DNA of 64,000 nt from Apus apus (taxonomy: Eukaryota > Chordata > Aves > Apodiformes > Apodidae), in assembly GCF_020740795.1 (NCBI RefSeq), contig NC_067295.1:806501-870500 (forward strand), written 5' to 3'. Below the pieces are notes generated by a model. That model was not told the origin of the DNA and ran no database searches. It saw only the letters and a list, made by a program, of their open reading frames with translations. Numbering within the stretch: position 1 is the stretch's first letter; every line of letters starts with the position of its first letter. This document shows positions 10,501 through 22,500 of this stretch, one piece after another. The translations under genes and the position numbers were made by a program.

Positions 10501-13500
10501 CCAGCACAGTGTGGGGTTCCCCGGGGAGCGTGTGCAGCTCCAACGTGCTCCAGGAAAGCAAACTCACGGAGGAGATACTCGGCTGTGTCTTGCTCGTAAT
10601 CTGCATCCTCGGGGAAGTGATCGATTTTCTTGCAGACTCCTCGGAAGGTTCCTGGGGAGACACAAGCCAGGAAAACCTCAGACCCCTCTGTGCTGGCAGG
10701 AGTGCTGCCAGACATGCTGCTGGAAATGCTGCTCGGAGCAGCACCCAGAAGCTGCTTGGGCACAGGGCTGCCAGTGACCCCACACACTGCCTGTGGTCCC
10801 TGGGGATGGTCTCCAGCTGCTCCTGCATCCTCCAAGCACCGCCGGTCCCCTCTGGTGGGGCTGCACAACTGTATCCCAAACTAAGCACGGCCACACACGA
10901 GCACCCAGTGCCATGGCTGAGCATGGCAGCTGAGTCTGGCATGGGCAGGAGTGTCACCTACCCGAGGGTCCTGCCATCCCACTTTTCCCTCCTGCTTGTG
11001 GGTCTCCTCACCACTTGGGAGCGGTGCTGAGCAGCTCCAACACCGTGGGCACTGGCAAGGCTGCCTGGCAGGCCTGGGGAAGGAGGCAAATGCTCTGGCA
11101 GCTGCTGGCCTCCCACCTAGCATTTTGGGGAAAAAAAGGCTCTTTTTTTCCCCCTGTGGCCTTCCCCCCCAACTCCTGCCTCCAAAGCAAAACAAACACA
11201 TTTAGACTTTAAACGCCCGCCTGTTTGCTTCGGATTTCTCCTGGCTGCCCTTTCAGGCTCAGCTCTCTCCGTGCCAGAGCCCTGCAACTGTGCCACGAGA
11301 GGGAAGAGCCAAGGACGAGGCAGGGGCTGTAAAGGGGACTCAGTTACACGTTGCCAGACGTGGATGTGGAGTGAGGCAGCACAGCTGTGTCCGTGGAAGG
11401 GGAAATTTATGGCACAGCCTGGGGAAGGGTCTGGCTGTGAACAGGCTCTCACATCTCCTGCTCATCCATCCAACAACCCCAGCAGCCTGGTCCATGTGCC
11501 ACTACAGTACAGGCAAAGAGAATAAAAAAATATCCTGGCTCTGCCCAGTTGCATTTATGGATTTGTAGTGATGGATGCAGCCTGTCACCTCCTGTGGATG
11601 CTGCGGGTCTGCTCCTCCTGGCAGCACACGGAGCCACCAAGCACCTCCTGCCACGGCATGGGATGGGAACACCTCTGACTGCAGGATCCTCCAAAGCCAG
11701 CAGCAAACCCCAATGCAACAGTATGCACAGTGCTTCCAGTGTTGTCCTTGATGTTACACATGGGGAAACTGAGGCACAGAGTGGGACTCCTGTGGAGTGG
11801 CAAGGGGCAGGGTGAGGTGGCAGGAGTTCCTGCAGCGCCTCCCTGTGGGAAGGGCAGCCCCTCACAACACCAGTGCTGGAGAACGTTGGCTCTCTTCCCT
11901 CTCCCAAGGGACCAAAAAGGATGTGTCACCAGGGGACAGGGCTCAAGGCTGGAGAAGCCAACCCGTGGGGTGTCCCGCATGCTGCCAGCCTGTGCTCTGG
12001 CTACAGGCTTGGGGGAGCTGAGCATCGTGACAGGCATCAATTAGAGCCTGGAGATGAAGCTCTGGAGGTGGCAAGCTGTCATGCAAGCAGGAGACACCGC
12101 ATCTGAGGGAGCACCGCCTGCTCCCGTTGCTTTGGGAACTGCGGGTGAAGGGGAGGCTGAGAACGGCTGCCACAAGCAGGGATGGGGAGGCAGCAGGCCC
12201 GGTGGGGACAGCAGCTGCACAGCACAGCCCCCTCCTCCTCCACTCAGCTTTCAGGTTTGCACCCACATCTCTGAGCTTTACCCTGCACGTGCCAGCAGGG
12301 CTCTGCCCCCCCTTATTTTCCCCTGTGCTCTCCAGGCATCAGGCATGTGCTGAAAGAGCAGGACACTGCCAACCCCCAGCACCCTAAAACACCCAAAATG
12401 CCCTGACAGATCCCAAAGGACTCAGAACTGGATGCACTCAGCTCCCTGGACCTGTCCAGCCTCTCACTGTGTGGGGCTGTCACTGCTGGGGGTCTCCATC
12501 TCCAGCCAGTCTCCAATTGCCTCGGTCCTTGTGCTGCCTCAGAGCCTCCAGACCTGCTCTGGTGGGACAGACCTGCCCTCCTCAGTGTGTAGTCCCTGCA
12601 GAGCTGCTGTCAGCACAGGCCACCCACCGCCTGCAGGACTTGGCACCGTGGCAGAGCAGGAACATCTCCCTCCTCCTGCTTCAGGGAGGGTCACGGGGCC
12701 AGTGTTCATCATCCGACCAGCAAGAGGAAACTTTCCCTTGGCACCAGGTGGGAATGGAGTTTAGAGGCTGAGTCAGACCATAAGCACAGCATGCAAACGA
12801 GAATACTAATTTTCTTGGATTAGATCTCTTTGAAGATCTCAGAGGCTCCTTGTGCTGTTGAGCCCCCACCAAAACCCATGGCTGGCACCCCTCTGCCCCG
12901 AGCAGAACCCTGGGACCTTGCTTCTGTTGTACACAGATGAATCTGCGTCTGTGAGGGATGAGGGCAAGTCTTGGAGCAGGAGGCACCTGCAAGCTCAGAG
13001 GATGCCAACACCCCAAAAAATAAAAATCAACTGACTCTCAGGGCAGGAGCAGAGCCTTTGCTCAGCATTGCTGCTGCAGGACCCAGCATCATCTCCCTCC
13101 TGCTGCCCGTGGCAGAGGGAAATGCTGGGCAGCCCAAACGGCAGGACCGAGCCAGGAGCAGCCCCGGCCGAGCACCCGGAGGGGAAGGCACGGCAGCACC
13201 GCGCATATTCACAGGTTACTCCGCTGCTGCAGGGGCACAGGGGCCCTGCAGGCAGAAGGGCTCCAGCTGCCCAGTGCCAGGGGACAAGGACAACCTGCAC
13301 ACGCCCCGGTGGGGCCAGGGGCTGCACGGCGGCACAGCCGGGGCTCACCGCGCTGCTCGTTTGTAGGTGGCTTAGCAAAATCCACCCCCCCGCCCAAGTC
13401 AAAGGCAGCCCCAGCCCGAGGGAGACAGGCAGGGCAGCACCACCGCCTCCCCAGCCCCACTACCCAGCTCTACCACATCTATTTCACACTCTGACATTTA

Positions 13501-16500
13501 TTTTGGCTCCTTTACTCCCTCTGTTCATTAACCGATGCTTGTCGCCATGGCGACCACTGAGTCACCCGACACACAACTTCCCAGGCTCCAAACAAATACC
13601 ATAACAAGGCTTAAATCACAAAGAGCCCCCCCTGACCTCCAAAACACTCCCTGGGGATGGAGAGCCCTGCCTGAGGAGCCACAGCTGAAGAGGGCTGTGG
13701 GGAAGGAGAGGGCTCCTGGCTCTGGCTGGGGCTCATGCTCCCAGCAGCCTGGTGCCCAGAGCCTGCACAGCACATCCTGAGCCCCCATCCCTGTCCCCTG
13801 CTGCTGGCAGGTACAACTCTGGGCTTCTCCCTCCTGGCTTTACCACTGGGCCCTGCTAAAGGCACTGTTACAACATCACAGGCATAACGGAAGCAGGTTT
13901 TGTGCTCACTCCAGAGCCTCCCTCTCCTGCCCACGTTTCCTGGGGCTAGGGGCAGAGGCGGTGCTGATCACCTGCCCCGTGCCACCCCAGGCCACGGCTG
14001 TGAGATCCAGGGACGTCCCCATCCCCATGGCTGCCACAGTCTGGCTCCTCTCCTTGTCAGGAGGAAGGGCAGAGCTCCTGCCAGGCTGCTAGGGGACACT
14101 GGCTTGGGTGCCCCCCAGCCCGCGGGTGCCAGGAGTCCCAGCACCAGCAGCACCACACAGGCAGCGTGCGCTGCCGCTCTGGTCAATCTGGGTAATTTTC
14201 TCTCCCTGTTAGTGTGAATCCCAATTAGCCAACTTAACTTAGTGCTATACTTCCCTACCCAGAGCCCAGCACAGCTCTTCCCCAAAGGAGCATCCTCAGT
14301 GCTCACCCGCAGCTGACGCTGCTGCCAGGAGCAGGGAGCTCAGGGACAGCGACAGGGCAGCAGGAAGCCTGTGCCGTGCCCTGGGAAGAGAGGCACAGCC
14401 TCTGAAGTCCAGCAAGTCACCAATAGATCAGAAACATCAAACAGCGTAAGTCCAACCGGGAAGCTGAACCATGCCCTCCGCTGAGGACATCACAGCTGGG
14501 CAGGACAAACATGTCCTTCAAACACTGCCCATGCAGCACAGCACCTGCCAGGCTGGGCTACACCTCCACTGTGGAGCTGAGCATTGATTCTCTCCCAGCC
14601 CTCCCACGGCTGCAGCCCCTGCACCTTCCACATCAACCACAGAGCCACCCTGGTGCAGAGGAGTGGCTGGAGGAGCCCAACCAGGAGCTAAGCCATTGGA
14701 ACCCCACAGTAAGCCTCTCCCAGGCCCTCCTGCCTTGGCTGGGGCAGGGTTAGCAGGGGTGAGCCCAGCTCTGCCATCAGTTTGGTGCCACCTGCCTCCT
14801 TGTCCTTCACAGCTGCCACAAACCCTTGGCTGGCAGCAGAGCAGCATCCATCTGTGCTCTGCACTATTCCAGCAAGCTTTGGTTCAAGCTCCCAGTGTAA
14901 TGGTCCCACTTTAATCCAGGGGTACCCCAAGCATTCCCAGGCACACAGGGAAGCCCTCTCCAGTTGGCAAACTATCCCAGGAATTTTCCACATGTGAGCA
15001 CTGAGTGTGGCAACAGGATCACCAGCCTGCAGGGTGTCCCTGCCCGCTGGGTGCAGCCAACCCTGCCTCTCAGGTAACATTGGATTGAACGTGGAAGAGG
15101 AGAACACGTACAGCACATTTTGCATTCACTGGTCTAGTAAAGGCATCCCCTCCCTCCTGTGGGGCTGGTTTTCATTTCTTGCTCTACTTCATCTTTTGAT
15201 CCTTCCCCTCCCCACCAGCTCAGAGCACCACGAGCTGCACGTTAGATAAGGAGAGGAACATCAGGCCCTGCCTGGCCCTGTCCCCGGGCAGCCCCACAGG
15301 GACAACACCTCGTTCCACCAGCCTTCTGTCGCTGCTGCGTTAGGTCATTTATATTTTGATGTACAGACTCTGCACTGCACTTATTGGAGAATGCAAAGGC
15401 AATTAATTGATTTCATCTCAGGTCTTTTTCCTCTCAAAGCCCTTTTCCCCAGGGAGGGCTGGCAGGGGAGGGGGGATTGTGAGGGAAGTACGAGTCTCGT
15501 GATGGTGAAAATACAGCGAAGAGTATCAATCCTAACCCAGAGAGCCAGAAGACTAAAGAGCTCTGGTTATGGCTTTAAAATCTAATTTCTTTTCATCCAG
15601 TGGAACAGTTTTCCAGGGACTATTCTGGTTGTTAGTGCTCAGTGAGCAAACTAAGAGCCAGGCTGGGGAAGATGAGCTAACTCTGTTCCTAAATGAGAAC
15701 AAAATCCCCCTCTCCCCTTGTTGGTTGGCTCAGCCAGGAGAAGTCCTGGGGCAAGGTCACATCTCAGCCCTCAGCTGTCTGCACCTTCCAATAAATTCAA
15801 GTGAGTTATCTTCTCAGTTGTGGTTTACAGTAATGGCCTTCCTACAGATACCTCATCACACCAAAGCTGTTTGGAGGAAGTGGTTGGGTAATTATGGTTT
15901 AAGTTCTCTGAAAATTATTATTTGTTGGAGAATCAGAGGTCCAAGCTCAGCTGCAAGTGCTGGGGCAGGAGCCTGCAGCACATCCTCAGGCTCTGCACTC
16001 CCTTGAGGAACAAGAGCAAGGTACCTAAATATCTCCAAGGAATTAAAACTTCAGGGCTCATCTTTTTTTACCTCCCACCCACCTCCCAGATGCTTGGAGA
16101 GATGCAAAGAAATTAATGCTTATTCCTTCCCTTCCCCAGCTTCATGCTCTGCAAGGAATCCTGAGGCTCTTTGCACTAGATCCCTGCTGTGGGACTGCAA
16201 AGCTTCAGGGTCACAGGTCCACAGGAGATGCAGCCACCACCTGGAGACCAGCAGCCACCACATGGGGCTCAGTCCAGCACTGACACTGAGCAGCTCTGTC
16301 CTGTGTCCCCAGGAAGAGCTGCTGGGGTCCCCTCACCCCCAGCATCTTGCCCACCTCCCACACCTCAAAACCTCTGACACAGCCTGGTTTCAAAGACAAC
16401 ACGAGCAGCTCAGAACCACTCCAGGGAAGGCCATTGGGGATGGCTATGGCCACCCCAGCCCCACGGCATGGAGCGACCCGGCTGGAAGAGCTGCTCCAGC

Positions 16501-19500
16501 TGAGGATGCTGCTCAGTGTGGCAGCCTCGGGAAGGAGCTGCTCCTTCCCAAAGCAGGGGAAATCTCGGGTGATTGGTCAGATGAGTGACCTGTCCTCACC
16601 ATCAAATCACTTCTGGGACTCCCCAGCCCAAAACCTGTCCCACTTTACACACACACACCTGTCTGCTCAAACTCCACTGGAGAGCAGCTACATTAAGGCA
16701 AATCCTGTGCCTCGGTTTAAGCCCCCCTGCTCCATGTTCCTCTCTCTATCCCAGCTCTCTCCAAGTCAGGATGGATGTTGGGCTCCCCACTGCCAGCTAG
16801 TGAGATGAAACCTCCTCCCCAGCTCCAAGTTCCCCCCCCAGCACATCCCAACGCCACGGCAGCCCCACCCCAGCTCCAGCTCTCCTTCACACCCTCTCCC
16901 CCTCTCTGCGGCGGTGGTTTGTGTCTGAGCAGAGTCACCTACACAGATATGCCTTTTCTGAAGGATTTTTTTTCCTGTTGTAGAAAAAATAAAACCCAAC
17001 CAGTGGAAAAAACCCAAGTCAAGTGACAGGAGGCAGCAGGGAGGAGGCGGCAGTGGCGGGCCCCGGGTGCCGGTGCGGCGGGACGGCGCAGCCAGCGCTC
17101 AGCCGGGCTGCACAGAGCGGGGCAGGAGCCCAGCCCCCGTGCAGCACAGAGCCCGGGGGGCTTGGGGTGCAGTGCCCAGCTTCATGCTGCTGGGCTGGGC
17201 ATCCCCACGGGGGCACACCAGGGCAGCCGTGGGCACAGCCAGGGGGACCGGGAGCTTCTGCCAGTTTTAGCCCCTGAGACGCCGGCGATCGGCAGCGGCG
17301 CAGAGACCTGGCTCCCTCAGCAGCGCTGGAAGGGAAGAGGGAGAAAAAAAAATAATAAAGAAATCTACATTTTGACAGTGACTCATCATCTTCCATTCTG
17401 GAATCTGTGGGGTTGTTGCAACCTACACAAGGCAGTTCAGAAAAGCAAAACAATTCTGAATAATAGAGGAGGAAAAAAGTTTGAAAATGATGGGTAATTT
17501 CTAGCACCGCTTCAAGGGTTTAGCTTTGCTTTTCTCATTATAAAAGTGATCAGGCAATGCAGGGGAGCTGCCTCCCAGGGTCTATTCCTGCACTCCCCTG
17601 GGTTTCCTTCCTCCTTCCATATTGGTGGAGCTCATGAATGGGAAATGCCCTATCACAAACCTGGCTGTCAGGAAGTTGCTGGGCTTTTCTGGCTGGCCAG
17701 GATAGGGTAGGAAGGCAGAGGGAGCTGCAGCCAGCGTGGGAGCCCAGGGTGGCCAACACACTGCTGTCCCCTCCATGGCAGCCACACAATGGGCAGCCAG
17801 CCACTGACATCAGGAACCTTTGGATCAGGCTGGGGAGGAGAGCACTCATCAGCATGTCTAAGGAAATCGTCTCATGTTTTATCTTCAACAGTGAATAAAC
17901 ATTGATTTTTATTTTAAAAGGTAATTGACATTCCTATGATAGCAAAATGAGTGCTGGAGCAGCCAAAAGCAGTGTAAATAAGCCCTGTGCTAGAAATTAA
18001 TGAGCTTCACTGATTGAGTTTATCCATTTAAATTAATGCAATTCTAGCAATTAAAAAAAATCTTTTGTCTGTTTTCCTGCTTAGAAACATTGATGGCAGG
18101 AGATGGGGCAGGAGTAGGAGCCCTAGCTCCAGCCAAGCAGCTCCATGCCCGAGAGGCTGGGACCTCTCCCTGTGCAGATGCAGCCAGGACAGGATCCCAC
18201 TCTCCTTCCTTCAACGAACATTTTAGGTTCACTTGGGTTAACAGATGAGCTTCTGGGCAGGGTTTGCTTCCAACCTCCTCTGTGGCTGTCAGTGATGGGG
18301 GCAGCCAGCTCAGCCCCAGGAGGTTCCTGGGTCACAAAGCATTTTACCAACAGGATGTGGGGAGAGTGGGGCTGCCCCCATCTCCCAGACACCCACTCCA
18401 TGGCAGTCAGGGATGTGTTTGAGAGTAAAGATTACTGCTTTTTATGCCTTCAGTAAGCTGTCCTTCATGATAATTTCTGCCTGCCTTACAATGTCTCCTC
18501 ATTTAACTTGTCAATATTCATGCCCTTTCTCTTACTTGAACACAACTTCCATGCATCCAACAATGTCTTTTTTCCCCCCTCTGCTCTTTCACAGTCATGG
18601 CTTTTTTAATTTTCTTTGCTCCTGGTGTCCCTCTAGCCTGGCTCCATCATGTCTGCAACCATCGTACCCCATCAACACACTCTGGTCACTGAATAACCTT
18701 GGCTAAATCAAGACTTGTGTCCCTTGCTGCTTGGCTCCTCCAAACAGCACCACTCGCAGTGCCTACAGCTCCCATGGCTGTCACACCTCAGGGCATCCTG
18801 CAGCCTCTGGGATAACCGAGCACAATCCATCCTCTGCCCCCGTGGCCATCCCAGCACAGCACTGGGTCTCGTGTCACAAACCTGCAGACACCTGCACAGC
18901 ACCAGGAGGGGAAGAGCAAAACTCATCCCAAAAGCAAGAGCTGCACTTCCTTCAGCTGCCTGGGCATCCCAGGCAGGAGCTGGGATCACGAACAGAAGGA
19001 TCAGGACTGATCTGTTTGTCAGGGGGAGTTTGACTCACACAGTATTTCTGAGCTCTACAGAGATCCAGGTGAAAATTGATGGAAAAAACCTGCCCAGAAG
19101 GGATCAGGTGGGCAAAAACAAGGGTCAAAAGTGTAAAAACCTGGGATCCCCTCGTTGAAGAAGTTGCCAGTAATTCAGACAAAGATAATCCCGGACTGGT
19201 TTGCGTTGGAAGGGACGTTACATATCACCCAGTTTCAACTCCTCTGCCATGGGCAGGGACACCTCCCACTAGACCAGGCTGCTCCAAACCCCATCCAACC
19301 TGGCCTTGAACACTTCCAGGGATGGGGCAGCCACAACCCTGGATACAAGGTGCTCTGGTGTCTACTTCAAAGCCTGAGCTCTGCCAGAGGCTGGATCCTA
19401 CCAGAGGCTGCTTAAGCACCTATTTAGAATAAGCAGGAAAGCTGCAGTATGATGGGAAGCTGGAGGTTTCACTTCACCAGTATTAAAACGTCCTCTGAAT

Positions 19501-22500
19501 ATCTAAAAACCCGTAAATGACAATTTCATAGCTCTGAAGCACGGCCTCTCATGCAGGGCAGTGCTATTTTAGACTCTGTGTTGACAGCTGAAGGGGAATG
19601 GATCACAGAATTAAAAACTAGTTGCTGCTCAAGTCCAAGCAATCATCACTTGATTACACTTCTTATGGGCAAACAGAGGCAAGTCCAAGGCACCAGCACA
19701 CATTCTTTGTGCTCTGGAAGGTAAATCCACAGAGCAGAAAACAATTATAAGCCAAAACAGTTAGAAGAATGGATTTAAGCAGAAAAGCATGACTGTGAAG
19801 AGAGAATTATTTGAGTAGCTTACCCCAAAACTCCCAACAGTGACAGGAGTTTGCATCAGTTTAAAAACTGCCTGGCTAACATGTAAACAGCCATAAAAAT
19901 AAAACCATGCCCAACGAAAAGAAGAAAGAAGATATTCATAACTGAATATAAATCAGCAATCAGAAATTGTAGAGCACTGATAAAGGACACAAACAAACAG
20001 TGGAAAAACCATCAAAACATCTTTCCCCAGTGCATTAGGATGAACAACAAGAACAGAAAGGAGCAATGCTATCGCCTGCTTCCAAACACAACCGGCAGCA
20101 GCATTAGTCACAGGACCCAGAAATGTTAAATAACTGTTATTACAACTGCGACATTTCACATTCAGCATCTTCTCATCCAGAGCTGAGACGCGCTGAAGGA
20201 GCCGGCGGAGCCACGAGCAGCGCTGCCGAGCGCCCGGGAGGGGCTGCCGCGCCAGGGGGACACGGAACAGGCCACGGACACAGAGTTATGAGGCCGCCAG
20301 TCACCACATTTGCTTTGGTGTCACCGAGGGCAGAGCGTGGGAGCGCCGGGAGCTCAGGGCCGGCCCGGGAGGTGAGCGGGGACAAGGGACGTGCTGGCCC
20401 AGAGAGCTGACCCGGCAGCCGGGAACAACAGCAGCGAAGTTTTAGTCACTGTTTCAAAGTGAAGTAACTGCTCAGATTGGTTACAAATACCAGGGCCCAT
20501 TTTCCAAGGGCATTGCTAACAAAACCAGGGAGGGTTCAGAGCAGAGCGCGCAGCAAGGAGCCCGAGGGCCGGCGAGCCAACCCCCCGTGCCCCGCGCAGC
20601 CCGAGCTCGCCCTGCGCTGCCGAAGCCCAACTGCACTGGGGGCTGCAAAAAGCAAACCGTGTTCCAAAGAAGCCCCACGGTGCAGAATATCAAGGCTAAA
20701 AATATGTAAATTGCCACGGAAAGCGCTGTCAGAGCTTCAGCAAGCCTAGCAAGTTGCCAAAAGGCAATTTCAAATTTCTGAGCTTGCTGCGTGAGGCATT
20801 AAAAAGGTCACTATTTCTGAAATAAGGATCTTTACAAATAAACACATTTGCTGAGGACTCAGTGAGTCACATCAGAGCACAGCACAGAGCATTTCCACCC
20901 TAATGCTTTTGACAGGCCACGAGCAGGGCGATCTTTTCATGTTTACAGTTCATCAATAGTTTTTACAGCTGCACAGTCAATCTTTAAAGCACACTTAGCC
21001 TGGGAGGAGGCTGGGAAGGCTGTTTTCCTTGCAAAAGTGATATGAAGGTTTTTTTCTTCCTCTTTTATAGCATTGATTTGAAGGTAAGTACTTGAACTTC
21101 AAAAACAGGATTGCCATTCAAGCACCTACCTCACATATATATATATATAAATTTGTCTCATCTTGCTAACGATATAAATATTTGAAGTTCTCAGCTGATG
21201 TGCTAAAAGGGACTCAATCCATCAAAGCCTGTTTATTCCAGGCAATTCAGTGGACATCAAGATGCATGTTTGCTGGGGTACAAAGAAGGGAAGAGAGGCC
21301 CAGGGAGCCCCTTGCAGTGCCCCAAATGGGGAAAGAGATACTCAAGAGCAGCACCACAGTTTCACTCGTGGCTTTTCTTGGGAGAACAAGAAGGGACTAT
21401 CCCATCCCCTGAGCATTAGGTGAGGACATTGCTGGTGAACAAGTGAGTGACACCAATCTTGCCTTCCCACTCCAGGAAACAGAAGATGCCAACCTACGCC
21501 CTGGTAAGCTTTCCAGAAATTCAGAGCAACTTCCACAGCACTTGCTTGGCCCCGCTGCCTTTGGAGGACTTTGGCATTGGAAGCACCTCCCTGCTGCTGG
21601 ATGGGCCGTGTGCTGCCAGCCCAGGTGTGGGTAGGATGATGCATTCCATCCATAATCCATGATTTGGGGATATCACAGCACTAAGAGACCCCAACACACT
21701 GCAACCAGTTTTCCCAGGCCCATGAAACACTCTCCCATCCAGGGGCAGCAGCTGGGATTTCTCTCTGTCAGGCGCTCCCTTTCCTGCCCAGCTCCAGCAC
21801 CACCAGATCAGCGTTTGGATAACCTCAGGGCAGACACCAGGACAGTGCTGCCAGCTGCTGCTCACACCATTACCTAGGCCAGAAACCAGCCTTATCATCC
21901 CCCAGCTTCCCACATCTGACTCAAAGCACAGAACACTTTCCTAGTGTATCCCTGGAGCTCCGAACCAAGCCCAGCTCCCACTCAGCTCTGCCCTTCCAGG
22001 AGGCAGCAGCAGCCAAATGGAGACATGAAGAGAGAAGATATGGAACATGTACAAGAGCCCAAAATGGATGTGCAAGCAGAGAGCTACACAGCTTATGCCA
22101 GTGCTTCCCATCTCCTCCCTAGTTTGCATTTAAGCACCCAGAGGAGCTCATCCTGCTGCTGCTGAGGCCAGGCACTGTTTTGGCATGGGCTCACAGACAG
22201 CAGGGTCCCATGGCAGAGCATGAGGAGCTCGAGGGGTTGTGCCTGCCAGGGACAGGAGATTCCCCTCCCCGGACAGGTGGTGACACACCTGCCAGCACGG
22301 GCTGCCTGTGCTGCCCTGGCTCTGCCTCCCCTCACACCTACCTGGGGCTGTTCCCACCAGTCTGTTCCTCAGGCTCAGCAGCCACAGCTCTGTCCCCAGC
22401 ACGGCCCAGACTATCCCACACGTTCCTGCAGGCGATCAGAGCCCCTTTTACTGGCTCTGCCCAGGTGCTGCCTGGCAGCTCCTCCCGGGCCATCAGCACC

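Noticed and set aside
10079..10957. A 292-codon minus-strand frame covering CACNG3 exon 2
   Set aside because: It runs in a different frame through the exon and through intron and a CR1 tail. The real coding part is only 10568-10651 between clear splice sites.
20245..20265. CTCF site in the intron 1 CpG-rich patch
   Set aside because: Only the core partly fits and the flanking positions do not, so it is not listed as a site.
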